64,000 nt of DNA, taken from positions 62,001-126,000 of the forward strand of contig JAMJFZ010000701.1 in the NCBI GenBank assembly GCA_026225945.1, read 5' to 3'. Shown here piece by piece: positions 1 to 11,400 of this stretch; the first letter of the stretch is position 1; each line of letters starts with the position of its first letter. Under the pieces are notes generated by a model. That model searched no databases and was not told the DNA's origin. It saw nothing but the letters and a program-made list of their open reading frames with translations. Both the position numbers and the translations under genes were made by a program. Source of the DNA: Cricetomys ansorgei. Its lineage: Eukaryota > Chordata > Mammalia > Rodentia > Nesomyidae.

Positions 1-1416
1 TCACCCAACAGTGCAAAATTATTTTAAACATAACTAAAAATAAACTTCCACAATTATAGAGGAATATTAAATATACTTGAGTATAAAATATACATACTAA
101 ACAACAACAACAACAAAACTACACACCTACAGCATCTCAACTGCTCGCTGCCTGTTGGTTGCATGAGAGGGAATCATAAGAATTTTTCTGGGGTCATCAG
201 GAAACTTTTATGATCTCACAGTCACAATTTAATTGCGGTGTTTGGGTGTCTCTGATTCTTTTACCTACACTTGAGATATTTTGACTCCTACTGGTTTGAC
301 TCATGCAACCTTGATTTGACTGTTTGTGCCTAGTCTTATTGTATACTTTTGTACTGTATTCTGTTGTATCCTTGTGAGACCTGTTCTTTTCTGATGGGAA
401 ATAGAAGACCAGTGCATCTGTGAGGGACGAGGGCATGGATAGGTAGAAAGAAAAAAAAACTGATTTCAAGATGTATTATTGTATGAGAGAAGAATACAAT
501 AAACAAACAAAAAGGGTAAGAAGATGCCACATTAGAGAAAAACACCTACCTCATCAACCAAGGCTTAGTCTAAGAAATGAGTTCAAAATCTGGTGAAGAC
601 ATACCCAGTGGAGAACTTACCCATTGTGGACACTTCTGAAGACCAAGGTTTCCATTCCATAGTGACAATTCATAGGAAACAAGAATTTCTCCACCAAAAT
701 TCTTTGATCAACTTATACACAACTGTAACCTATGCCAGCTGGCATTACTACCTTTACTTCTAATGTCAGATGTGAAATCAAGCTTTCAAGACTTGAGCAA
801 TGGCTTTATTTAAACCAATATATGCTGAAATGATAGGTCGTAGCAGATACTGATGTTGAGTTAAACAAAACAAAAACAAAACCAAGAGCAACAGCATCTG
901 AGCTTCTACATTCCTGTTGGCTCTTTGACAGGGGATAATGAGAATTTCATTGGTGTCATGAGAAAACCATTGTGATCTCATACACAGTAACAAGTTAATA
1001 AACTTTCTAGTGTCACACAGTTCCCACTCACTCATGACACTTCACTATAAACTTATTTACTTTTTCCAAAATCACAAGTCTATCTTTGAGTTCTAACTCC
1101 TTTTTACTTCTCTTACCAACAATTTAGGTAAAAATGGGCTCTGTAAAGCACTCAAGTGAATGAAGGTATTACATTGCCAGTCTAGTAGATTCATAGATTC
1201 TTAGACATATTTCAGATATTCGTGCTTTCATATCACTAGACTGGAGATGAACACCAATCTGTGTTCTGCCTTCAGATACTTCCCACTCAAAAGGACACAT
1301 GTTCTCTTTAACATGCTCTTTTGAATCGCAGAACCAAAACCCAGTGGAAAGATGCAAAGCAGTTGAGGAAATAGGGTTACAAATATCTCTTCCTGAACAA
1401 ACACACCAAAACTGAG

Positions 1417-1418
<2 letters not shown>
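1..1418 (+). other. Unit 1 head, 5' part: non-coding
   Basis: No gene recognised. It begins with an A/C-rich stretch and a short (aac)n run at about 99-116, then an antisense L1-like fragment, then about 1 kb of unassigned sequence. On the minus strand near 620 there is a 'tgg|gtaagt' string resembling a splice donor, but no open exon continues into it convincingly. Small open frames on minus are broken in other units. Confidence 0.6.
245..425 (-). mobile_element. Rodent L1 3'UTR-like fragment (antisense), unit 1
   Basis: Read on the minus strand, the segment has blocks I associate with the 3' region of rodent L1/Lx elements: 'ggatat.aac', 'aataagactaggcac', 'aaccagtaggag' and 'agaatcagagacaccc', in that order. 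This is pattern recognition from memory, not an alignment. The fragment is diverged, non-coding and truncated at both ends. Its orientation is opposite to the ORF2 fragments of the full units, so it is a separate insertion. Confidence 0.45.

Positions 1419-1472
<54 letters not shown>
1419..1472 (+). repeat. (AC)27 microsatellite, unit 1
   Basis: Uninterrupted AC dinucleotide run of 54 bp, the longest of the six orthologous tracts. It produces spurious Cys-Val open frames on the minus strand. Confidence 0.98.
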
Positions 1473-1475
<3 letters not shown>

Positions 1476-2522
1476 ATACCTAAGATGGCATACATGCTGA
1501 CAAATATCCACGCTTCTATTGATTCACTAGCACAGGTACCAAGAACAAATACTTATTTGTGGATTCCTGGAAAATTGCCATTTTACCTTGGGAAAAGCTT
1601 TTCAAATGCAATCACAAAGTCTTCGACAATCTAAGGAATAAACTGGAAAAGCTGCTTCCTCACTATTGATATCTTTGGGAATGACCAGAGAAAAAGACAA
1701 CACTCTTGGTTCCTTCTAGACATTCTGCCCACCACCACTCTCCTGTACAACCAGAATCCAGGATCTATTGTACTGCTGAACACTGAATTGTATGCATTTT
1801 GGCCTGCTATGAATTCTCACCAGGAGCAGGCTATGTAATTCAATTGACTGATGAGCTGCTGTTCACACAGATGTCAGTCTATTTCAATCAATATGCTAGA
1901 CACAAGAATAGACAATTGTTCCAACTATAGAAAATACTTAGCTCTGTGATCCATTCATTATAACCTGTATCATTCTGAGCTTCTGTTGATGGTTGTGATT
2001 GCATGGGGCACACACCAAAGATCGATCATTGTTCCTTTTTTTAAAAAAAGGAGGGGACAAGTAATAAATGTGCTATCCTAATAAATTACATACCTAACAC
2101 CATTTACCAGGTTTTCTGTACATTTTGAGGCTTGGCTTCCTTTCTAGGAAAGGTACACAGTATGTATGCTTACTCACTACTTCATGGGAATTATAACATC
2201 TATCCCCTACCAATGATTACAATTAGCCAATGATTTTATATGCTCAGTCACAAGGATGGGCAATTATACTAATGAGAATATATGCTTCTGAACATTGTAC
2301 AACCAGTGTCAACATGGGCTTCCCTTCAGAATTGTGATTGCATGGGGATTCCACCATAGAACAATCTTTCTTTTTTAAGCTTTAAGGTGGCAAGAAGGAG
2401 AGGAGCTGAACTTCATCTACAACAGACAGAATATACTCCCTGACCTCTGAACAATCCAAGGCTTGCATTACAATCAGGGGAAGAACACATTATGTGTGAT
2501 CTTAGGGTAATTTGTGAGATTT
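1473..2522 (+). other. Unit 1 head, 3' part: non-coding
   Basis: Unassigned intergenic-type sequence between the CA tract and R1, present in all six units. Apart from the T/A palindrome at 2033-2052 I see no structured element. Confidence 0.6.
2033..2052 (+). repeat. T7A7 palindrome, unit 1
   Basis: Perfect inverted repeat tcc-T7-A7-gga. The equivalent site is seen in units 2 (T10A9, 10907-10931), 4 (T6A6), 5 (T6A6, 40965-40982) and 6 (T8A6, about 57007). In unit 3 the flanks are altered. Confidence 0.85.
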
Positions 2523-3757
2523 TTGAGCCCCAGGCCTTACCATGGATTACAATAAAGTCCTATGATATCCATTCTTCTACTGTAATCAGGGAGCAACTTG
2601 CCAAAAAGAATGAACACATGATATGAAAATATTATACCTCAAAGCATTTCTCAACCTGGATCCTCGTATGCATCCTGGGGAACTTGACCTAGGTGGAGTT
2701 CAGTAACACCAGATTTAAACTGATTCAACTATTCCAGGAGTCATGTTTTGTATAAAAGCCACACAAGCAATGAAACCTGAAAAAAGCAAACTCTTTCTAT
2801 TTCATTGATTTGTAATATCCTTTGATCACTCTATGAAGGGTTCCAGTTCTATAATTTTTACCATGAATAATCACACAACATTCAGCTTTTTGATGATACA
2901 AATCTTTTAGCTACAGTACTCCCAACTTCTTATAATAGTAATGGATTTGAAGTTTTTCTTTCAAAAATATTGTCTGACAGGTACTTGGACTAAGAGTAAC
3001 CATACAGCTCTTCTAATGGAAGACATTTAAAATGAAAAAGAATAATAAGAAGAGAAGAATAAAACAAAATGAAAGATGAAGGAATAAATCTAATTAGGAG
3101 TGAATAATAAAGATAAAATAATAAAATAATAACAATATATAAAATATAAATGTAACAAATAATGTTTATTTTTTTAAAAAATAAATGTATAAAATAAATG
3201 AATATATAAAATATAAATATAAGTAATAAAAATATAAAATATATAAAATATGAAAATAATAATAAAATAATAAAGGTAAAAATAGGACATGATAAGGAGG
3301 CATGGATGTAGAAAAAAGAATTGAGGATAAATGGATGAGTTGAAAGTAGGACAGATGATTAGGAATGTTGTATTATGTAGATAGTGGGGTATATACCAAG
3401 AAATGTGCTATGAGTGTGTATAGAGAACAGAGAAGGAATCTTCAGACAGGGATGGGGTTGTGTTAAATTTGGATCTCTCATTATTTCTGCTAGGAAAACA
3501 AGAAAGGGCCCAGCATGTTTCCCTTTGCAAAGCCTCATATGCACTCCTGGGTGACTACTGTTATGCATCCCTGCTAAATATGGCCACAATGGGCACCTGG
3601 AACTGTGTTTTTATCTCTGATAGAACAAGAAATCCAGACCTCTGCATGCCTCCGGAGTCTGCACTGGTCACCAGAGTCACAATACCTCCAATTCCAAAGG
3701 CTATAAGGGACCAGTGCCATGTTCTGAAGGAAGCAGACCACCCTCATTGCAAGGCCT
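2523..3757 (+). repeat. R1 segment of unit 1, truncated at the deletion
   Basis: First member of the internal duplication. It runs from 'ttgagccccagg' through the AT-rich core to 'aaggcct', where sequence jumps into minisatellite A. A 113-codon open frame on + (3460-3801) crosses the junction. It follows an acceptor-like 'ctctcattatttctgctag' but ends in satellite sequence, and I do not consider it a gene. Confidence 0.8.
3031..3285 (+). repeat. AT-rich low-complexity core of R1, unit 1
   Basis: About 250 bp made almost only of A and T with recurring 'ataaaat', 'aataataa' and 'tataaaatat' words. Confidence 0.9.
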
Positions 3758-6250
3758 ATCTTGTCAGTTCCCTCATATTATGCTGTCATTTCTTATTATG
3801 ATACCATATATTTATATGGTTTGCATAATATCATATTGATTGTGATGTGATTTCTTCTAATAAGGTGTCCTATATTTACATGGTTGATGTCATATTATGA
3901 TTATGATGTCAGTTTCATCCAATTACGGTGACATATGCACACTGATTATACTATTATAATCCTTATTTTTTTATCCTTACAATATCACATCATTTCCTTC
4001 CAATGGTGATGTCACCACATCATATTGATGGTGTCACATCATTCAAATTATGATGTCTGTTCTTCCGAATTTTGCTGTCAAATCATTCATATTATGATAT
4101 CATACATATACATTGTTGATAATTGTCACTACATTTATGATGTTGTTTCCTTATTATCATACAGCTTATATTATGACTTATATTTACATGGCTGTTGTCA
4201 TGTCATCCCAATTATGATGTCAATATCTTCCAATTATGATGTCATATATTTACAACATTCATGTCAAAATTGTTGTCAGTTTCTTCCAATTGTGATATCT
4301 TTTAATGTCATTGATAATGTAACCTAATCCGCATTATGATGTCCTATCCACCAATTATCATGTCATATTCTTCAAATTGTGATGTCTCAGATCAACTTTG
4401 ATAGTGTCATGTCATCACAATTATGATGAAATTTCCCTCATTCTTATGATGTCATAAATTTACATTGTTGATGTCATATGCTGATTATGCTTTCACATTC
4501 TTCATTATCTGAGGTTATATATTCATACTGTTGAAGTAATATTTTGATTATGATGTTCACTTCTTCCAATTATGTTTTCAATTTCCTATTCTGATGTCAT
4601 CTATTAATGTCATTGAAGTCACATTATCATAATTATGATGTCAGTCATTCCTATTATGCCATGCCTTAATTTTTGACGACATATAGTTACGTAGTTGATG
4701 TCACATCTTCATGATTGTGATGAGAGTTTCCTCAAATTATGAGATCATATATTGACATTGATAATTCCACATAGTTCCAATTATGTCAATACCTTCAAAA
4801 TTCAATAGCATTCTTCTGTTCAGACATATATATATTTTTCATGCCATATTTTTGTCACTTTCTTCTAATTATAATGTCATATTGATGGTTGAATATCATA
4901 CCAATTATGGGATAAGTTCCTTGTAAATATGCTGTGATGTCCTTTTTATTATTATTTATATTTACCCTCTTGATATTACAAATTTGCAATTATGTCAGTT
5001 CCTTTCATTTATGATGAGATATATTTACTTTGATGATGTTACATAATCCACATTATGATGCCATGTCCCTCCAATTATCAGGTGACTTGGTTCCAATTTT
5101 GATGTCACATTCTTACATTGATAGGGTGGTATAACATCCCAGTTAAGCTGTCAGTTCCTTCCAAATATAATGTCATATCATTCTCATTATGTTGGTATAT
5201 ATTTGTGTTATTTATTGCACATGATATTATGATGGTGTCAGATTACACTAATTATTTTGACATGTCTCTAATTATCACATTATTTCTTTCTATGATATCA
5301 CATACATAATTTAATAGTGTTATATTATCTCGATTATGCTCTCACATCCTTACATTGATTGTGGCACATCATCTCAATTATGTCTGCTTCTTTGAATTAT
5401 AATGATGTGTATTTACACTGATGATATCAAATCACCTTAATTATGATGTCAATACCTTACAAATATATCATGTCCTTCTTGTGATGTCATATATTTACAT
5501 TGATGCCACATAATTCTCATATGATGTGAAATCCTTCTTATGACCATGTACTTTTATTGCAATTGTGATGTTACATACTTATATTGATGCTGTTATGTCA
5601 TCTGAATTGTGATGTCAGTTTCATCCAATTATTTTGTCATGTGCTTATGATATCATATATTTACATTATTAAAACATCATCTTCTGATGTCAGTTTCTTC
5701 AAATTGTGATGTCATTTATTGACACTGATAATCTCCCATAAACCTGATTTTGGTGTCAGTTATTTTCAAATATGATGTCATATATTTACACTGTTTATGT
5801 CACAGTATCATTTATGATGTAAGTTTCTTCTGATTATGATGAACATTGCTGATGGTACATAACCCAAATTAAGTCACACTCTTACAATTATCATATTTCC
5901 TTTCAATTATGATGTCACATCCTCAGGTTTATGGTTACACTTCACCCCTATCAAGATGTTAGTTCCGACCATTCATGCTGTGATAACCTTCTTACTAGGA
6001 TATCATTTATTTACATTGTTGATGTCACATCATCACAACTATGATGTCATTTCCTCTAATTATGATGGCATATATTTACATTAATGATGATGTCATATAA
6101 TACACATTATGATGTCATACACTTCAAATCATCAGATTATTTCATTCCAATTATGATGACAAATCCTGACATTGATTGTATCACAGCATCCCACTCATAA
6201 TGTCAGTTCCATTCAATTATGCTGTTGTAACCTTCTGTGATGATTCCAAG
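3758..6250 (+). repeat. Minisatellite block A, unit 1 (5'-truncated, 2.5 kb)
   Basis: Degenerate tandem array with a 22-23 bp monomer around 'ccttccaattatgatgtca', alternating with variants such as 'catatatttacattgttg' and 'cacatcatcacaattatg'. It starts inside the array, at the point matching 19797 in unit 2 and 49838 in unit 5. Open frames within it are repeat translations. Confidence 0.93.
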
Positions 6251-7485
6251 TGTAGTAAGGGCTCTGTTTCACAAAGTTCCAGTGCTAGAATGACTTTGAT
6301 TGACCCTTCAATGCCCTTGACAGAAATTCACTAACACCTTCCACTTATATTCTTTACTGTCAAAGGCCTCTCACCGAAAGATAAGTGTTGGAATGATGTA
6401 ACAAATGCTGATGTTAATAAAAATGAAACTAATGGCAGGACCTTGGGAAATACAAATATGCAGAAATTTGAGTCTTCCTAGAGTCTAGGACTGAGACATA
6501 CATTTAGATTATTAATAATTGATATTAGTAAGCATAAGACAGGAGGTGGAAGAAGAATTATTAAAGAAGAAACAAACTAGAGAAATTCTAGAAGCTGATG
6601 AGCTGTAGCTGGATCATCAGGTTTTCATGTCCAGCTTCAGAAATAAAGAATTAATATGGGTGGGGAGAGAGATCATGTACTTAATGATAAGCCTTGGTAT
6701 GTTCCTGAAAATAAAGTAAGCATTTCCAGTAGTCCTAATGTCCTTTTAACCTTTACAGGACTGTAATAAAGATAGGGATTGTATTGAAATAAGAGTTCAT
6801 GACAGAGTCACAGCTGCCTGTCCTCCTGCGCAAACATATCAAATAAAGATTTTTTCTGATAGTATGGAAAGACAAACAGCAGAGTGCTTTTGATTTTTAA
6901 GTATCAAAGAAAAGGATGGTGGTTTTATGTTAAACAGAACAGAGAAAGGAAAGAAGAATTTAACAAGGGTCAAAAGTGACTTTTGTTAAAAAGATATGTT
7001 TGATGTAACAGGCATTATAATCCATTAAGTCTATGTTGAACTTAAACAGAGTGAAACTCAAGTAGCATCATCCTTTCTAGCATTTCTTTAACAATAAGGC
7101 TTTATGGAACCAATTTTAAGGAGAAAGGTGTTGAGTTAAAGAAAACTGATTTTATCATAATGTTAGCTTTTAGTTTTGACAAAATTTGCTATTTGCCTGC
7201 TTTGTTGATTTTAATATACTTATATTATCAAGGAAGACTTTACAAAACTGACTTCCAGAGTGTATGTAATCAATCATCAAAGTCTTAAAGGAAATGATTT
7301 TGTGCATAAAGAAAGCCTTTGACAGTCACAAATTGTCAGAATAGGTCAACTCATACCAAGATGTGCTTCCTCTCTGTCAGTCTCTTATAAAAAAAACTAA
7401 ATGATGTCCTGCATCTGATTCTTCTGTCATCTCTCTCTCATAAATCCACTTTAAGCTCTGCCCTCACCAAGGCTGGACCTCAGCA
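6251..7485 (+). other. Spacer between minisatellite blocks, unit 1
   Basis: About 1.2 kb of unique-looking sequence without tandem structure, beginning 'ccaagtgtagtaaggg'. No open frame of note and no repeat family I can name. The 24-bp segment seen in units 2 and 4 is missing here after 'gtcacag' near 6810. Confidence 0.65.
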
Positions 7486-8545
7486 GTTCTGATTATGATA
7501 GCATATACTTACAATGTTGTTCTGACACCATCATGATTATGATGAAATTTGCTTCTGAACTTTTTATTACAGTGCTGATGTCACAGTATCCACATTAAGA
7601 AGTCATTTCTTTCAATTATCACATTATTTCCTTCCAATTATGAAAATATGTCATATCCTCAAGGTGATGGTGATAGTGTAATTTTCTTCCATATATGCTG
7701 AAATATCTTCCTTATTTTGATTTACTTTCTTTATACTGTTGAAGTCACATCACAGTTGTGATGTCATTTTCTTACAATTGTGATACCAAATGTTTACATT
7801 CATGATGTCACAAAATCCACATTGCGATATCAGTCTTACAATGATCAGATAATTTGTTCCAATTATGATGACCTCGTCTGGCATTTATTTTGTCACATCA
7901 TCCAAATTATGATGTCTGTTCTGTCCAAACATGCTTTCTTGTATTTCTTATTATGGTGTCATATATTTACATCGTCAACATCATGTCATAACGAATATGG
8001 TGTCCATTTCATCCAATAATTATTACATATACTTAACTACATTGGTGTTAACACATCATACTATTTATGATGTCAGTTCTTTTTTTCATTATGATAACAC
8101 ATATTTACCTGTATGATGTCACATTGTTACTATGCTGTCAGTTTCTTCAAAATATGATGTCATGTGTTAGCACTGGTAATGTCATATAACCTAAATTATG
8201 TCATATTCTTCCATTTCTCAACTCAGTCTTCCAATTTTGATAATATATATTTGCATTGATAGTGACATATCATACCAAATATGGAAACTTCTTCCAACTA
8301 GGATGTCATCTCCAAATTGTGATGAGTATTTACATTTTTTATCTCACTCCATCACAAATATTATGCCAGTATTTTTCTAATTGTGATGACATATTTTACA
8401 TTAAGGATGATGTCATGTTGTCCACATTAGGATGGTCTATCCTTCATTAACACATATTTTCCTTCCAATTGTGATGTCACAGACCTACATTGTCAGTGTC
8501 ACATCATCAAATTGTATCACATAGTTACATTGTTGATGTCACAGA
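7486..8545 (+). repeat. Minisatellite block B, unit 1
   Basis: Second array of the ttatgatgtca-type monomer, more diverged than block A, with many single-base and short indel variants. It ends at 'gttgatgtcacagaa' before the tail. Confidence 0.9.
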
Positions 8546-8898
8546 AAACTGCAGTCATCAACAGTGTCTCAAGACCTTCAGTCCCCAAAGATATAAGGAC
8601 CAACATTTGCTGAAATGTAGAGTGTAACAGTATGTTGATGTGTGTGGGCTCACCTAGGACAACAAAGTGGCATAATGCTAGATGAAATCCCTCCCAGACT
8701 TTAGCTGAGGGAACCACTGTCATGGCAAGCACCATGCTGAACAGAGAAAACTTTACTGTCACTGCTCAGGTGTTTTTATTGATATAGAATTCCTCAGGTG
8801 TTCTACTTATTGCACATGCAGAGCATGACCAAACAAACATCACCAACATAAATCCAGCACTTGCAGACACTACTAAACACCAAGACCTAGGCTGACCC
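8546..8898 (+). other. Tail of unit 1
   Basis: About 350 bp linking block B to the next unit. On minus, a short open frame includes MVLAMTVVPSAKVW and is followed by 'cctag|gtgagc', a good splice-donor match. I do not recognise the peptide. The wider frame differs between units, so a decayed exon is possible but unproven. Confidence 0.5.
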
Positions 8899-10309
8899 TC
8901 ACCCAACAGTGCACAAAATTATTTTAAACATAACTAAAAATAAACTTCCACAACTACAGAGGAATATAAAATATACAAACAAAAGAACAACAACAACAAC
9001 AAAACTACAAGCATACAGCATCTCAACTGCTCCCTGCCTGTTGGCTGCATGACAGGGAATCAAAGGAATTTTTCTCGGGTCATCAGGAAACTTTTATGAT
9101 CTCACAGACAGTCACAATTTAACCGCAGTGTTTGGGTGTCTCTGATTCTTTGACTTGCTCTAGAGATTTTTTACCTCCTACTGGTTTGACTCATGCAACA
9201 TTGATTTGAGTGTTTGTGCATAGTCTTATTGTATATTTTCATGCTGTATTCTGTTGATATCCTTGTGAGACCTGTTCTTTTCTGATGGGAAATAGAAGAC
9301 CAGCACATCTGTGAGGTCAGAGGGCATGGATAGGTAGAAGGAAAAAAACTGATGTCATGATGTATTATTGCATGAGAGAAGAATACAATAAACAAAAAAT
9401 TCTGCTGAGAAGGTGCCACATTAGAGATAAACACCTACTTCATCAACCAAGTCTTAGTCTAAGAAATAAGTTCAAAATCTGATGAGGACATACCCAGTGG
9501 ACAATTTACCCATTTGGATACCTCAGAAGACCAAGGTTTCCAATCCATAGTGACAATTCATAGGAAACAAGAATTTCTCCACCAAAATTCTTTGATCAAC
9601 TTATACATAACTGTAACCTGTGCCAGCTGACATTACTATCTTTAGTTCAACTGCCAGATGTGAAATCAAGCTTTCAAGACTTAAGCAATGGCTTGATTTA
9701 AACCGACATATGCTGAAATGAAAGGCTGCAGCAGTTACTGACATTAAGTAAAACAAAAGAAAAACAAAAATAAACCCAAGTACCACAGCATCTAAGCTGC
9801 TACATTCCTGTTGGCTCTTTGACAGGGGATAATGAGAATCTCATTGGTGTCATGACTAAACCATTGTGATCTCATACACAGTAACAAGTTAATAAACTTT
9901 CTAGTGTCACACAGTTCCCACTCACTCATGACACTTCACTATAAACTTATTTACTTTTTCCAATATCACAAGTCTATCTTTGAGTTCTAACTCCTTTTTA
10001 CTTCTCTTACCAATACTTTAGGTAAAATAGATGCTGTAAAGCACACAAGTGAATGAAGGTATTACATTGACAGTCTAGTAGATTCATAGATTCTTAGACA
10101 TACTTCAGATACACATGTTTTCATATCACTAGACTGGAGATGAACACTGATGTGTGTACTGCCTTCAGCTCCTTCCAACTCAAAAGGACACATGTTCTCT
10201 ATAATATGTTCTTTTGAGTAGGGGAACCAAAACCCAGTGGAGAGATGCAAAGTACTAGAGGATATAGAGTTACAAATATCTCTTCCTGAACAAAAACACC
10301 AACACTGAA

Positions 10310-10311
<2 letters not shown>
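8899..10311 (+). other. Unit 2 head, 5' part: non-coding
   Basis: Counterpart of 1-1418. It has a longer 'acaacaacaacaac' run near 8983-9003 and lacks a short duplicated 'acttgagtataaaatatac' piece present in units 1, 3, 4 and 6. The donor-like site near 620 of unit 1 reads gtaaatt on minus here, so that signal is not conserved. Confidence 0.6.
9134..9315 (-). mobile_element. Rodent L1 3'UTR-like fragment (antisense), unit 2
   Basis: Same ancient fragment as in unit 1. Its 'ttgctctagagatttttt' variant near the 5' side links it to unit 5 rather than to units 1, 3, 4 and 6. Confidence 0.45.

Positions 10312-10347
<36 letters not shown>
10312..10347 (+). repeat. (AC)18 microsatellite, unit 2
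   Basis: Uninterrupted 36-bp AC run at the orthologous position, nine repeats shorter than in unit 1. Confidence 0.98.
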
Positions 10348-10349
<2 letters not shown>

Positions 10350-11400
10350 TACATAAGATGGCATACATGCTGACAAATCTCCATACTTCTGTTAATTCAC
10401 TAGCACAGGTACCAAGAACAGATACTTATTTGTGGATTTCTGGACAATTGACATTTTACCTTGGGAAAGGCTTTTCATATGCAAACACGAAGTCTTTGAC
10501 AAAATAAGGAATAAACTGCACAAGCTGCTTCCTCACTATTGATATCTTTGGAATGACCAGAGAATAACACAACACTCATGGTTCCTTCTAGACATTCTGC
10601 CCACCACCACCCTCTCCTGTACAACCAGAATCCAGGATCTATTGTACTGCTGAACACTGAATTGTATGCATTTTGGCCTGCTATGAATTCTCACCAGGAG
10701 CCGGCTATGTAATTCAATTGACTGATGACCTGCTGTTCACACAGATGTCAGTCTATTTCAATCAATATTCAAGACATAAGAATAGACAATTGTTCCAACT
10801 ATAGAAAATAATTAGCTCTTTGTTCCATTCATTATAACCTGTATCATTCTGAACTTCTGTTGATGGTTGTGACTGCATGGGGCACACAGCAAAGATTGAT
10901 CATTGTTCCTTTTTTTTTTAAAAAAAAAGGAGGGGACAAGTAATAAATGTGATATCCTAATTAATTACATACCTAACACCATTTACCAGGTTTTCTGTAC
11001 ATTGTGAGGCCTGGCTTCCGTTCTAGGAAAGGTACACAGTATGTATATTTACTCACTACTTCATGGAAACTATAACATCTATCGCCTACCAATGATTACA
11101 ATTAGCCAATGATTTTATATACTCAGTCACAAGGATGGGCAATTATACTAATGAGAATACATGCTTCTGAAAATTGTACAACAAGTGTCAACATGCGCTC
11201 CTCTTCAGAATTGTGATTGTATGGGGATTCCAACATAGAACAATCTTTCTTTTTTAAGCTTTAAGGTGGCAAGAAGCAAAGGAGCTGAACTTCATCTACA
11301 AAGACAGAATATACTCCCTGACCTCTGAAAAATCGAAGGCTTGTATTACAATCAGGGGAAGAACACATTATGTGTGATCTTAGGCTAATATGTCAGATTA
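10348..11400 (+). other. Unit 2 head, 3' part: non-coding
   Basis: Unassigned sequence collinear with 1473-2522. It contains the longest version of the T/A palindrome (T10A9, 10907-10931). No coding potential seen. Confidence 0.6.

Larger units (their letters stand above)
1..8898 (+). repeat. Segmental duplication unit 1 (short form, 8.9 kb)
   Basis: First of six head-to-tail copies; the window opens at the phase landmark 'tcacccaacagtgc', so its true left edge is unknown. Order: head, (CA)n, R1, minisatellite A, spacer, minisatellite B, tail. Compared with units 2 and 5 it lacks R2, linker P, the L1 fragment, segment S and the first 1.9 kb of block A, joined at about 3757. By eye it matches other units at roughly 95% outside indels. 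The spacer lacks the 24-bp insertion present in units 2 and 4. Confidence 0.9.

Noticed and set aside
1169..1495. Cys-Val repeat proteins on minus over the CA tracts (also near 10062, 26227, 31382, 40183)
   Set aside because: Translations of (AC)n; length varies with the microsatellite and the flanks share no conserved start.
3460..3801. 113-codon + frame, nearly identical at 33597-33938
   Set aside because: Its 3' part is created by the deletion junction and runs into minisatellite. The twin copy follows from duplication, and the upstream half is broken by a stop or frameshift in units 3 and 5.
4025..4327. Ile/Ser/His/Tyr-rich + frames inside the minisatellite blocks
   Set aside because: Low-complexity translations of the repeated monomer with frame changes between units; no protein character.
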